64,000 nt of DNA. Source: Spongiactinospora rosea (GTDB lineage Bacteria; Actinomycetota; Actinomycetes; Streptosporangiales; Streptosporangiaceae). Below are positions 34,409-43,710 of this stretch, piece by piece. The stretch lies in contig NZ_QMEY01000001.1 in assembly GCF_003315795.1 (NCBI RefSeq), forward strand, positions 372,001 to 436,000. Reading direction: 5' to 3'. The translations under genes were made by a program, and so were the position numbers. Within the stretch, counting starts at the first letter, position 1, and each line of letters begins with the position of its first letter. The notes beneath the pieces were generated by a model. That model saw nothing but the letters and a program-made list of their open reading frames with translations, did no database searches and was not told where the DNA came from.

Positions 34409-35802
34409 GGCAGGCTTCTTTCGGGCGTGGAGCCGCTTTCTGGGGTGGAGCCGTTTTCTGGGGTGGAGAGCCGGTCGCCCGCCGCCGTGGCCCTTTGGAG
34501 CAGGGCGTCCCTGCGGGCCTCGGCCATGGCGACGGGGTCGGGACCGCCCTCGGCGAGCACCGGCCTGCCGTGCCGCTTGAGCACGCGGCCGTCGGCGATG
34601 ACGGTGTCGATGTTGTCGATCTGACCGGTGTAGACGAGCCCCTCGGCCGGGTCGCCCGAGGGGAGCAGGTTGACGTCGGACAGGCGCAGGATCACGATGT
34701 CCGCGCGCTTGCCGTTCGTGATGGAGCCGGTGATGTCGCCGATGCCGAGGTCTTCGGCGCCGTCGAGCGTCGCCAGCCTGAGTAGCCGGCGCGGCGTCAC
34801 CGCGGGCGAGCCGGTGCGGGCCGCCTCGATGGAGACGATGGCGCGCAGGTGCCCGAGGATGTCGGCGCTGGTCGGCATGGCGAGGGTGTCCAGGGACAGC
34901 GAGAGCCGCACGCCGGCCTCGATGAATTCGCTGATCAGCGGGAAGCCCATGGTGCGCAGCTCGGTCATCGGGCTCACCGACACCCGCGTACGGGTGCGGG
35001 CCAGCGCCCCGATGTCGTCCTCGCTCGCGTGCACGGCGTGGATGATCTGCACGTCCTCGCCGAGCAGGCCGAGGTCGGCGAGGCGGGTCAGGCCGCAGGA
35101 GCGGCAGCCCTCCTCGCGCAGGCAGCGGTCGCAGTGCATGGTGATCGGCAGGCCGAGCGAGCGGGCCGCCGCCCACTCCCGCTCGTAGACGGCGGGCGGG
35201 GTCCGGTACGGCCCGCGCAGCGCGACGCCGAAGTCCAGCCTGCCGTCCAGCAGCGCGGCGGGCCAGCGGGTACGCAGCGCGGCCAGGTCGTCGAGGTCGT
35301 TGGTGGCGTCCGCTTCGGCCGAGTCGGGCGGGCCGTAGGAGAACCGCCCGCGCAGCCCGGAGTCCAGGTGGGCCCGGATGTTGGCGTCGGCGTCCTGCGG
35401 GCCGCGTACGTTGTGGTCGAAGTTGTGCACGGTGGTGATGCCGCCGCCGATCGCCTCGGCCAGCCCGAACCTGGCGGCCCAGTAGAAGTCGTCCACCTCG
35501 AAGTGCGGCGCGAGCGCCCGCTTGACGGTGAAGTAGTCCCGGCCCGGCCGGTCGCCGACCGTGCCGCGCAGCAGCGAGTTCCACAGGTGCCAGTGGGTGT
35601 CCACGAACCCGGGGAGGGTCACCGTCCGGCTCGCGTCGATGACCTGGGCGTCACCGGCCGCGCGGCCGGGGTCGTGCGGGGCGACCTCGGCGATCCGCCC
35701 GTCCTGGACCAGGACGTCGGCGCGCGGAAGGTCGCCGATGTCCGGGTCCATCGAGATCAGGTACGTGCCCGAGATGAGCAGGTCGGTGCGGTCGGGAAGC
35801 AT
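34405..35802 (-). CDS. Amidohydrolase (ATZ/TRZ-type metal-dependent hydrolase)
   Basis: A 465-residue amidohydrolase-superfamily enzyme. Metal ligands are the HxH in GFVDTHWHLWN, H in TMHCDRC, H in IIHAVHASEDD and D in LSLDTLAMP, as in cytosine/chlorotriazine deaminase-like proteins. It also has a compact cysteine set (CDRCLREEGCRSC). The C-terminus ends in a repeated STPENG/STPESG/STPERS tail made by an 18-base tandem repeat. Start ATG 35802, two bases after the TauE-like gene. The substrate is probably a nitrogen-containing ring or amine (inference). Confidence 0.9.
   Translation of the reverse strand: MLPDRTDLLISGTYLISMDPDIGDLPRADVLVQDGRIAEVAPHDPGRAAGDAQVIDASRTVTLPGFVDTHWHLWNSLLRGTVGDRPGRDYFTVKRALAPHFEVDDFYWAARFGLAEAIGGGITTVHNFDHNVRGPQDADANIRAHLDSGLRGRFSYGPPDSAEADATNDLDDLAALRTRWPAALLDGRLDFGVALRGPYRTPPAVYEREWAAARSLGLPITMHCDRCLREEGCRSCGLTRLADLGLLGEDVQIIHAVHASEDDIGALARTRTRVSVSPMTELRTMGFPLISEFIEAGVRLSLSLDTLAMPTSADILGHLRAIVSIEAARTGSPAVTPRRLLRLATLDGAEDLGIGDITGSITNGKRADIVILRLSDVNLLPSGDPAEGLVYTGQIDNIDTVIADGRVLKRHGRPVLAEGGPDPVAMAEARRDALLQRATAAGDRLSTPENGSTPESGSTPERSLP
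34419..34472. repeat. Three 18-base tandem repeats at the end of the amidohydrolase gene
   Basis: Three units based on TTTCTGGGGTGGAGCCGT, differing at a few positions, encode a Ser-Thr-Pro-Glu-rich C-terminal tail. Length could vary between strains by slippage. Confidence 0.85.
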
Positions 35803-35804
35803 GG

Positions 35805-36554
35805 TCACCTCAGGAAGAGCGCGACGGACAGGACGAGCCCGGCGGACACGACGAGCCAGCGGAGGATCTCCGGGGACACCCGCCGGGCGAGGACGACGCC
35901 GCCCCGCCCGCCGGCCAGCCCGGCCACCGACATCACCGCGACGGGCAGCCACTGCACCGGCCCGAACACCGTGAAGGCGAGCGCCGAGACCGACCCGACG
36001 ATCAGCGACAGCGCGCCCTTGAGGGCGTTGAGCCGGTGCAGGTTCTCGGCCACGAAGGCGCCGAGCACGGCGAGCATCATCACGCCGAGCCCGGCGGCGA
36101 AGTAACCCCCGTAGACCGAGACCACGAACTGCGCGGCGAGCAGCCCCCGCCCGCCGTCCGCCGCCCTGGCCTTGGCGAGCCGCCGCGCCACCACCCCCTG
36201 CAGGGCCAGCGCCGCCACGGACGCGAGCACCAGCACCGGCACCACGGACGTGAACTGCTCCTGCGGCGCCACCAGCAGGATCGCCGACCCGCAGGCCGCC
36301 CCCGCGACGGTCACCGCGGTCAGCCGCAGCACCCGCCCGCCGATCGCGGGCAGCTCGTCCCGGTATCCGGCGAGCCCGCCCAGGTAGCCGGGCAGCGTGG
36401 TGAGCGCGCTGGTGACGTTGGCCGCCACCGGCGAGTACCCCATGGCCAGGAGCGCCGGGAACGAGATCAGCGAACCGCCTCCGGCCACCCCGTTCACGGC
36501 CCCGGCCAGGAATCCCGCCACGGCGAGGAGTGTGATCTGCAGCGGTTCCAGCAC
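35805..36554 (-). CDS. TauE/SafE-family membrane transporter
   Basis: A 249-residue membrane protein with eight hydrophobic helices. The family repeats are visible as GFLAGAVNGVAGGGSLISFP and GYFAAGLGVMMLAVLGAF. Members move sulfite, sulfonates or small organic anions. Start ATG 36554. It is the first gene of the operon behind a strong promoter, so uptake or efflux of a sulfur- or carboxylate-containing compound may be linked to the pathway. Confidence 0.9.
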   Translation of the reverse strand: MLEPLQITLLAVAGFLAGAVNGVAGGGSLISFPALLAMGYSPVAANVTSALTTLPGYLGGLAGYRDELPAIGGRVLRLTAVTVAGAACGSAILLVAPQEQFTSVVPVLVLASVAALALQGVVARRLAKARAADGGRGLLAAQFVVSVYGGYFAAGLGVMMLAVLGAFVAENLHRLNALKGALSLIVGSVSALAFTVFGPVQWLPVAVMSVAGLAGGRGGVVLARRVSPEILRWLVVSAGLVLSVALFLR

Positions 36555-36579
36555 GGCTCTCTTCTCTCGTCACCAGCTT

Positions 36580-36616
36580 TGGATCCCAAGTATCCACTGG
36601 ATGCATTCGATGTCAA
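36580..36616 (-). promoter_or_regulatory. Promoter with overlapping operator for the five-gene operon
   Basis: Minus strand TTGACA (36611-36616), 18 bases, TACTTG (36587-36592). Overlapping it are TGGAT-N7-ATCCA (36580-36596) and ATCCACTGGAT (36592-36602), an 11-base near-perfect palindrome. Repeated TGGAT/ATCCA arms over the −10 and spacer suit repression by the FadR-type GntR encoded at the operon's far end. Confidence 0.65.
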
Positions 36617-36638
36617 GAGCCGTGCTTCGGTGTGGGGC

Positions 36639-38231
<1,593 letters not shown>

Positions 38232-38251
38232 GCTTCCTCCGAGGGAGCAGG

Positions 38252-38324
38252 CTCACGCGCGCCTCAGGAGAGGCCGGGAGCCCGCAGGGTGAGAGACGAC
38301 CGCGTGTCCGCCCGGCGTCGCCGG
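38252..38324 (-). promoter_or_regulatory. Attenuator-like hairpins in the ABC-F leader
   Basis: In the transcript, after the leader-peptide stop: a CCGGC-gac-GCCGG hairpin (38312-38324), then CTCAC pairing with GTGAG (38289-38293 with 38252-38256) around GCCTC-tcct-GAGGC (38261-38274). These could form alternative structures depending on ribosome position. There is no clear U-run, so control may be at translation or by weak termination. Confidence 0.5.
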
Positions 38325-38338
38325 ACGGGGGGCCGCCC

Positions 38339-38359
38339 TCAGAGGAAGTAAAGATGCAC
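38339..38359 (-). CDS. Leader peptide of the ABC-F gene
   Basis: A six-codon ORF, GTG start, reading (M)HLYFL then stop. A TACAGT −10-like box (38366-38371) lies six bases before the GTG, so the peptide would be translated leaderless as soon as transcription begins. Short aromatic/leucine leader peptides are known upstream of inducible ABC-F and erm genes, where drug-stalled ribosomes open the downstream structure. Confidence 0.55.
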   Translation of the reverse strand: MHLYFL

Positions 38360-38393
38360 GTCACAACTGTACCTGACGTCCTACGACCCAGGG

Positions 38394-38411
38394 CCATACC
38401 ATGAGGTATGG
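38394..38411. promoter_or_regulatory. TetR operator palindrome
   Basis: CCATACC-ATGA-GGTATGG, perfect seven-base arms, 45 bases before the TetR start and in the shared region with the ABC-F leader promoter; GGTATGG is partly repeated immediately after. It could regulate both directions. Confidence 0.65.
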
Positions 38412-38455
38412 TATGGCTCATGAGCGAATTCGCGATCGGGTCCGGGTGACCGGCC

Positions 38456-39013
38456 GTGGCGTCCAAACGCGACTGGCTGGACACCGGCCTTGAGATCCTC
38501 GCCCGCGACGGCGCGCGGGCGCTGACCATCGAACGGCTGTGCGGCGAGCTGGATCTCACCAAAGGCTCGTTCTACCACCACTTCAAGGGCATCACGGGCT
38601 ACCAGAAGGACCTGCTCGGCCACTTCGAGACCGAGCACACCGACCGGTTCATCACCGCCGTCGAGGGCTCGGGCGAGCCCGCCCCGGCGCGGCTGCGGCG
38701 GCTGCTCGACATCGTCCTGGACGTCGAGGACCACAATGCGGGCCTGGAGTCGGCCGTCCGGGCCTGGGCCCTGGTGGACGCCGACGTACGGGCCGTCCAG
38801 GAGCGCGTGGACCGCACGCGCATCGACTACCTGAGCGCCCTGTGGCGCGACCTCGGCGGCCCGGAGTCCGACGTCACGCCCATGGGCAGGCTGCTCTACC
38901 TGATCCTGATCGGCGGCCAGCAGGTCATCCCCCCGATCTCCGCGCCCGAACTGCGCGACATCTACCAGCGCGCCCTGCGCCTGGCCCCACCCGAGGAGGC
39001 GGACACCGAATGA
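38456..39013 (+). CDS. TetR-family transcriptional regulator
   Basis: A 185-residue TetR protein from GTG 38456 (MASKRDWLDTGLEILARDG). The HTH is LTIERLCGELDLTKGSFYHH followed by FKGITGYQ. It is divergent from the ABC-F gene and coupled by an ATGA overlap to a small membrane protein. A perfect palindrome sits in the intergenic region. Pairing with small DoxX-like membrane proteins is common in actinomycetes; the ligand is unknown. Confidence 0.88.
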   Translation: MASKRDWLDTGLEILARDGARALTIERLCGELDLTKGSFYHHFKGITGYQKDLLGHFETEHTDRFITAVEGSGEPAPARLRRLLDIVLDVEDHNAGLESAVRAWALVDADVRAVQERVDRTRIDYLSALWRDLGGPESDVTPMGRLLYLILIGGQQVIPPISAPELRDIYQRALRLAPPEEADTE

Positions 39014-39423
39014 CCACCACGACCACCCCGCGCACGGACACCCCTCCCGTGAGCGGCCTGACCCGCTGGATCCCGCGCCTGCTCATCGCCGTCGCGGTGA
39101 TGCACTTCGCCTGGGCCTTCATCCAACCCAACGACTGGGCCGGCATCGCCGCCGACGGCTTCTTCCGCAGCATCGTCGACCCCGAGGCCCCCAACTACGC
39201 CGCCCGCGAGGCGGACGCCTGGTTCATCATCGGCGGCGTCGCGATGCTCGCCCTGGCCACCCTCGCCCAGCACATCATCCGCGCCACCGGCCGCCTCCCC
39301 GCCCAGCTCGGCTGGTACCTGCTGGCGATCGGCCTGATCCTCTGCGTCCTCTACTTCCCCACCACCGGCGGCTGGGCCCCCCTCATCCTCGGCATACTCA
39401 CCCTCGTTGCCGCCCGCCGCTGA
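39010..39423 (+). CDS. Small membrane protein (DUF6463-like)
   Basis: A 137-residue protein with four hydrophobic segments (WIPRLLIAVAVMHFAWAF, WFIIGGVAMLALATLAQHI, GWYLLAIGLILCVLYF, PLILGILTLVAARR). It resembles DUF6463-type proteins that accompany TetR regulators. The start overlaps the TetR stop. Function unknown; probably the target of that regulator. Confidence 0.8.
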   Translation: MTTTTTPRTDTPPVSGLTRWIPRLLIAVAVMHFAWAFIQPNDWAGIAADGFFRSIVDPEAPNYAAREADAWFIIGGVAMLALATLAQHIIRATGRLPAQLGWYLLAIGLILCVLYFPTTGGWAPLILGILTLVAARR

Positions 39424-39429
39424 CCCCTC

Positions 39430-39790
39430 ACCCGACCCGACACCGGAGGCGGTCGGCGAACGCCCACGGCCAGCCGCCCAGGCCCCCGGCGGTGGACACC
39501 TCCTGGACGGCCTGTACCGCTGTGGCACGGTGGTGAGCGCGATGCGCAGCACGCCGTGGTGCTCGCCGAGGTGATGGCGAGGACGCCGAAGGCGGCCAGC
39601 ACCAAGTGGGTCACCTGGGGCGCGGTCTCGCCCGCCGCTGACGGAGGGGACCCGGGACCAGAACGGCCCCGCTCGGGCAGCCGCTCCTAGGACTGGCGCC
39701 GCTCAGGGCCAACCTGCCGCCGAGCACGATCGGCAGCGGGTGGTACGTTGAGCGCAGTGAGCGGATCTTGAGCCACTTCGCCGCGACCAG
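39430..39790 (-). pseudogene. Remnant of an ABC-2-type permease gene
   Basis: No continuous frame remains. Two pieces still resemble an ABC-2 permease: LVAAKWLKIRSLRSTY near 39,725-39,775, the usual opening of such permeases, and FGVLAITS followed in another frame by VLRIALTTVPQRYR near 39,515-39,595, matching the conserved block before TM2. Frameshifts and deletions separate them. It lies downstream of a decayed ATPase, as in an intact two-gene exporter. Confidence 0.55.
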
Positions 39791-39799
39791 GTCCCGGAT

Positions 39800-40495
39800 C
39801 AGCCGGGTGCGCGAGGGTTCCAGCGTGCTGCTGCCCGGCTCGACGAGGCGTCGCTCGCGATATGGGTGTCACCGGGCTTCATGCCTGCCGCTGTCCCGCC
39901 CGGTGGTGGGTGCTGTCGGCCGTGCCTTCGATGAACGGCTCTTCCAGCGGCGCGCTGCGCGATCTCATGCAGCGGGATGCCGCACGCGGTGGCCGGCGTG
40001 AATGCCACACCCGGTCCGGCTCGGGAGTTCGGGTGGTGCCGCGCCGGCCGCAGCTGATGGCCGGCGCGACTCCCGGCTCAAGGCGTACCACGACGCCGTG
40101 TGCGAGCAGCTGTCGCTTCAGCTCATCCTCCCGTGGGCTGCGTGCCGGCACGCCCGGGTGGACACGCGCGTCCAGCTCGTCGACGGTCGCCTCAATGGTG
40201 AGTCGGCCGCGCCCGATGATGACGCCCTGGTCCGCGGTCAGCGCCGTGGCGCTCATCGTCTGGCTTGAGATTCGGCCTTCGTCCGCCGGCGTGCGCAGCA
40301 GCCCGCGGGTCCATCTGATGCTCTCGGGGTCGTGCCCGTTGATCGGCTTGTCGAGGATGAGCCCGCCGGGGTCACTGAGCAAGGCCGCGGCGATACCCAG
40401 CCGCCGTCGCATGCCGAGCGAGAAGCCGACCCCCTTCGGTACGCCACACCTGCCAGGTTGAGCTGGTCCAGCACTGCGGGCCACCCGGTAGGCGG
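39800..40495 (-). pseudogene. Remnant of an ABC-transporter ATPase gene
   Basis: The frame retains the signature FSLGMRRRLGIAAALL and a Walker B whose catalytic glutamate is now lysine (GLILDKPINGHDPES). The H-loop is corrupted (RISSQTMSATALTAD), and the N-terminal part with Walker A is missing. Upstream LDQLNLAGVA sits in another frame, and the C-terminal IPLHEIAQRAA in a third. Sequence style is of the drug-exporter ATPases that pair with ABC-2 permeases. It is non-functional. Confidence 0.75.
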
Positions 40496-40513
40496 ATGCT
40501 CATTGACGCCGAG

Positions 40514-41656
40514 TCAAGGAACTATGATCGATTCGACGAGTGGCTCGAACTCCTTGTCCAGCTCGATCTCGATCCACCCGCGCAAGGCGAGAACCAGCAA
40601 CGCTTGAATGATCGCTTGCCGGTCCAATGGAGGGTTCCGTCCAGCCTTCCATTCCTCGACAGTCTCCAGTACCTCCGAGGCCAACGGCGGACGCCCGTGG
40701 CACTCATGCAGCTCGGTGGTGGCGAAGTGAACCGATGCGGCCACTTCGGAGGTCTGGGTGTCCATACGGGCCATGAGATCGACGGTGCGATCTACGGCTG
40801 GCCGCCACGCCTCCATGCGATCGCGGAACTGCTCGACCGCGTCACGATAAGTCGCGCCTACACGAACCTCGAGCATGCGGCCACGCTGCTCCTCGACTAC
40901 CAAGCCGTTGTTCTGCAGCCGGGCGAGCATGCGCTTGAGGTCGCTCGCGTAGGGACCATAGCTGCCCGCCTCGTAGTCGAGTCCGGTAGGAATGCCGGCC
41001 TGAGTGGCGAAGTAGGTGAGCTTCTGGAACATCACTCGCCCTACTGGCCAGTGGTGTGGCTGACGCTGGAGTTTGTCGAGGATGGCAACGATCGCGATCC
41101 ACTCTGGTTCGACGAAACGCGCACGGTCCGCAGGTGACTGGTCGTGGTCGAGCGCCAGGGCGAGCTGGTCGGGATTAAGTTGCTCGCCTGCTGCTTGTGA
41201 GGGTGCGTACAGTTCGACCGGGATGTCGAGCCGTGCCAGATGGCGATAGAGGGTGGGACCTACCACTTCCCATTCCAACTGGCCATTGCCGCACCCAAGT
41301 GGCGGTACGGCGAGCGAGGTGATCCCCCACTCCCTGTAGTGCTGTTCGAGATACTTCAGGCCGGCCACGATGGCATCGAGCCGGCTCACCGCCCGCCAGT
41401 GCTGCTTGGTCGGGAAGTTAACGATCAGGTGGTCGTCGGCACGGTACACATACGGAACGCCGAGCTGGACCTCACCCCGGCGGCATCGCTCCACGTAGTC
41501 GTCGAACATGTCCGGGTAGCGGCGCTTGAAGGCCAGAGCGATGCCCTTGCCCATGACTCCTACACAGTTGACGGTGTTCACCAGAGCCTGAGCCCCGGAC
41601 GTTAGTAGATCACCCGAGGTCACCGTCACATGTCGTGAGTCAGTCAAAGAAGACAC
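40514..41656 (-). CDS. darG: DarG-type antitoxin: macrodomain DNA ADP-ribosylglycohydrolase
   Basis: A 380-residue protein. Residues ~10-155 are a macrodomain: NTVNCVGVMGKGIALAFKRR is the ADP-ribose loop, with the catalytic-type lysine and PPLGCGNGQLEWEVV. The C-terminal ~200 residues (VMFQKLTYFATQAGIPTGLD, YGPYASDLKRMLARLQNNGL) match the inhibitory domain usual in DarG. DarG removes ADP-ribose from thymidine in DNA and also blocks DarT. GTG 41656 lies within the end of darT (17-base overlap), giving coupled translation. Base use is less GC-rich than the surroundings. Confidence 0.9.
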   Translation of the reverse strand: MSSLTDSRHVTVTSGDLLTSGAQALVNTVNCVGVMGKGIALAFKRRYPDMFDDYVERCRRGEVQLGVPYVYRADDHLIVNFPTKQHWRAVSRLDAIVAGLKYLEQHYREWGITSLAVPPLGCGNGQLEWEVVGPTLYRHLARLDIPVELYAPSQAAGEQLNPDQLALALDHDQSPADRARFVEPEWIAIVAILDKLQRQPHHWPVGRVMFQKLTYFATQAGIPTGLDYEAGSYGPYASDLKRMLARLQNNGLVVEEQRGRMLEVRVGATYRDAVEQFRDRMEAWRPAVDRTVDLMARMDTQTSEVAASVHFATTELHECHGRPPLASEVLETVEEWKAGRNPPLDRQAIIQALLVLALRGWIEIELDKEFEPLVESIIVP

Positions 41657-42224
41657 GCTTATTCACCGCCGCTTTCAGTCCCGCTGCACGGCAGGCAGGC
41701 AGGGCCTCACTGTTGAAGACGTAGCATCCCCTGATGTACTCCGGGGCGATACGGTCAGGGACGAGAACTTCTGCACATCTTTGCCGCTTCCTCTCCCACT
41801 TCTCCATGCCGTCCCCATCTGTCCACCATTCAGCGTATACGCGCTGTTCGTCCAGCATCGTGAGACCCTCTGGCGATGCGCTGAAGAGCGTGCCGTCCGA
41901 TGCGGCGTTGCCATCGCTGATCACTGTTCCTGGTAGGTCCAGGATGCCGGGCATGATGCTGATGACGGCCAGCTCCCTTCTCTGATCTAGGCGCTTGTAC
42001 ATCATGGGGTTGCGGGCATCGAAGTAGGCGTTGGCGTACTCATGAATCAGCAGGCCGTTCGGCACGCGCTTGTTCCGTCGTCGGTCCTGTACCTCCTCAT
42101 CTGCGATCGACCGGTGTGGAAGCGAGGTCACCCGTCGGTGGCTCAGGATGCCGAGTCGCACGATCGACGCCAGGTTGGCGCGGTGTGTGATGTAGTGCAG
42201 CTCGGTCACACGACTTCGATCCAA
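41640..42224 (-). CDS. darT: DarT-type toxin: DNA thymidine ADP-ribosyltransferase
   Basis: A 194-residue DarT with the NAD-binding opening ELHYITHRANLASIVRLGIL, the family's IADEEVQDRR and ANAYFDARNPMMYKR blocks, and the glutamate of AEVLVPDRI near residue 152 as probable catalytic residue. DarT modifies thymidine in single-stranded DNA with ADP-ribose and stops replication; DarTG pairs act as toxin-antitoxin and anti-phage systems. The start is taken as TTG 42224 behind GAGGGG; GTG 42209 is possible. The antitoxin follows immediately. Confidence 0.9.
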   Translation of the reverse strand: MDRSRVTELHYITHRANLASIVRLGILSHRRVTSLPHRSIADEEVQDRRRNKRVPNGLLIHEYANAYFDARNPMMYKRLDQRRELAVISIMPGILDLPGTVISDGNAASDGTLFSASPEGLTMLDEQRVYAEWWTDGDGMEKWERKRQRCAEVLVPDRIAPEYIRGCYVFNSEALPACRAAGLKAAVNKRVFFD

Positions 42225-42791
42225 TCCGACCCCTCGCCCGCCGTCGATGACCTGCTATTCAGTTTGAGATCTTGTGAGTCTTTGCGTGTGCTACGGGAGT
42301 GCTTTACCCGGAACGGTACGCCGCAGACGTGATCGTTAACAGGCGGAGAGGATATGTGAGACCCACTCTCAATACACCGCCTTCTTGGCGCAGGGCTCGC
42401 TCGGCGACGGGCGTCTGGGGTACGCCAGGTCCCGGGCTTGACGTCGAGGTTCAGGGCATCCCGGAGATCCTTCGGGCGCTGGAGAAGCCGAATCTGTCGC
42501 TCACCGTCCTTTCGTGTGCGTTGTTGGAGTTCTCGGACAGGCGGTCGCCAAAGGGGGGATTGACATGGTTGACGAGGGCCATCAGGGTGAGCGGACTGGT
42601 GTTGGAAAGTTCCAACAGTCTAAAGTATGCCCCTGGCCATGTCCAGCCTGGCAGGCAGATGGTTTTGCGCGTCTGGTTAGATGGCAGCCTGTTGTCTGAT
42701 CGCTCAGCCATGCACATGGCTGTTGTCAGAATGTTCGCACAGAGGGCAAATGGCTGCATTTGGCGGCGATGGCCACCAGGGAGGCGACACC
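42225..42791. other. Gene-poor stretch between darT and the XRE-like gene
   Basis: 567 bases with no convincing gene. Its open frames have no family resemblance or good ribosome sites. It holds the darT promoter at its left end and a cluster of repeats before the XRE-like gene at its right end (42689-42730). Confidence 0.5.
42689..42730. promoter_or_regulatory. Repeat cluster, candidate operator of the XRE-like gene
   Basis: CTGTTGTCTGA (42689-42699) and CTGTTGTCAGA (42720-42730) are direct repeats 31 bases apart. Between and overlapping the second is CAGCCATG-CA-CATGGCTG (42705-42722), perfect eight-base inverted arms. It ends 61 bases before the regulator's start. Confidence 0.5.
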
Positions 42792-43232
42792 ATGGCGCCG
42801 AACGGATCGGCTGTAGAGGGACTGCTCAGCCAGTACGTTCAGGAGTACATGGTCAGCAGCGGGTGCAGTGCGCGCGAGCTGGCGAAGCGGGCGACCGACC
42901 CGAAGACGGGCCTCAAGCTTGCGCACACGTACATCAGTGCGATCGTCGGCGGCGAGGTGGCGCGGGTGCCGGATTTGTGGAGGCTGCGCGCGCTGGCCAA
43001 TGCCTTGAGCGTGGATGATCCCGGTGGGTACACCGCGCGACTCGACCAGATCAAGGCCGCTTCCGCGCGACAGTGGCTGGACCTGCAGGTGACGAGCGCC
43101 CCGGACGATGCTGCTGGCGCGATCACGGTGCCGGTGGACCCGCGTCTGTCGGACGCGGCGCGCCGGCGAATCCTGCGTGGGGCCATGGCGCTGGCCGAAG
43201 CCGAAGTGCTGGACCTCGAACACGACATCTGA
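42792..43232 (+). CDS. XRE-like small regulator
   Basis: A 146-residue protein from ATG 42792 with AGGGAGG upstream. The N-terminal ~75 residues look like an XRE-type HTH: GCSARELAKRATDPKTGLKL, HTYISAIVGGEV, then LWRLRALANALSV. The C-terminal part (LSDAARRRILRGAMALAEAE) is an amphipathic helix. Such proteins occur as single-gene regulators or as part of integrated elements. It is the last gene before a tRNA-Pro gene and downstream of DarTG. Confidence 0.7.
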   Translation: MAPNGSAVEGLLSQYVQEYMVSSGCSARELAKRATDPKTGLKLAHTYISAIVGGEVARVPDLWRLRALANALSVDDPGGYTARLDQIKAASARQWLDLQVTSAPDDAAGAITVPVDPRLSDAARRRILRGAMALAEAEVLDLEHDI

Positions 43233-43515
43233 GTTCACGCGGATGTCGCCATCGCCCCACTGGCGACATCGTACGCCGGGTCGGCGGCGCGGGGTGGACC
43301 TGCTGCCGGCGCCAGTGGCCGCCGACATGTCGCAGGCGATTTTGTCCAGGCGCCGACAGGGCGCAGTTCATGTCCCCTGCTGTGGTGTTCCGGTGCTGGA
43401 GGCGCCACGGCCATTCGGCGGACGGTCCCCACAGAACCGACCATCATGTGGCACGCGGTGACGAGCAAGCTGGTCCGAGACGGCGATCTCGACGCGTCCA
43501 TGACGCATAGAGATC
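43233..43515. other. Gene-poor stretch before tRNA-Pro
   Basis: About 280 bases (331 including the terminator and gap up to the tRNA) with no supported gene. The open frames seen are short, proline/arginine-rich and lack ribosome sites. No attachment-site repeat of the tRNA end was recognised by eye. Confidence 0.45.
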
Positions 43516-43547
43516 AAAAAACCCTTCCTCGGTTCCCCGAGAAAGGG
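43516..43547 (-). terminator. Intrinsic terminator of the tRNA-Pro gene
   Basis: In the minus-strand transcript: CCCTTTCTCGG, four-base loop, CCGAGGAAGGG, followed by TTTTTT. An 11-base stem with one G-U type mismatch, 17 bases after the tRNA 3' end. Confidence 0.9.
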
Positions 43548-43563
43548 CCTCTGACCTGCTGGG

Positions 43564-43637
43564 TCGGGGTGGCGGGATTTGAACCCACGGCCTCTTCGTC
43601 CCGAACGAAGCGCGCTGCCAAGCTGCGCTACACCCCG
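43564..43637 (-). tRNA. tRNA-Pro (anticodon CGG)
   Basis: A 74-base cloverleaf: acceptor CGGGGTG/CACCCCG, D stem GCGC/GCGC, anticodon stem CTTCG/CGAAG with loop TTCGGGA (anticodon CGG), five-base variable loop, T stem GTGGG/CCCGC with loop TTCAAAT, discriminator A. CCA is not encoded. It reads codon CCG and sits at the border between the DarTG region and conserved core genes. Confidence 0.97.
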
Positions 43638-43710
43638 GTGGCCCGGGCTTGGTGGCCCGTGCGTTGAGAAGTCTAGCGGACTTCGGGGGCGGTTGTGTCA
43701 TTCATGGTGA

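Noticed and set aside
42299..43018. 239-codon plus-strand frame upstream of the XRE-like gene
   Set aside because: No ribosome site, no family resemblance, and its 3' half is out-of-frame reading of the XRE-like gene.
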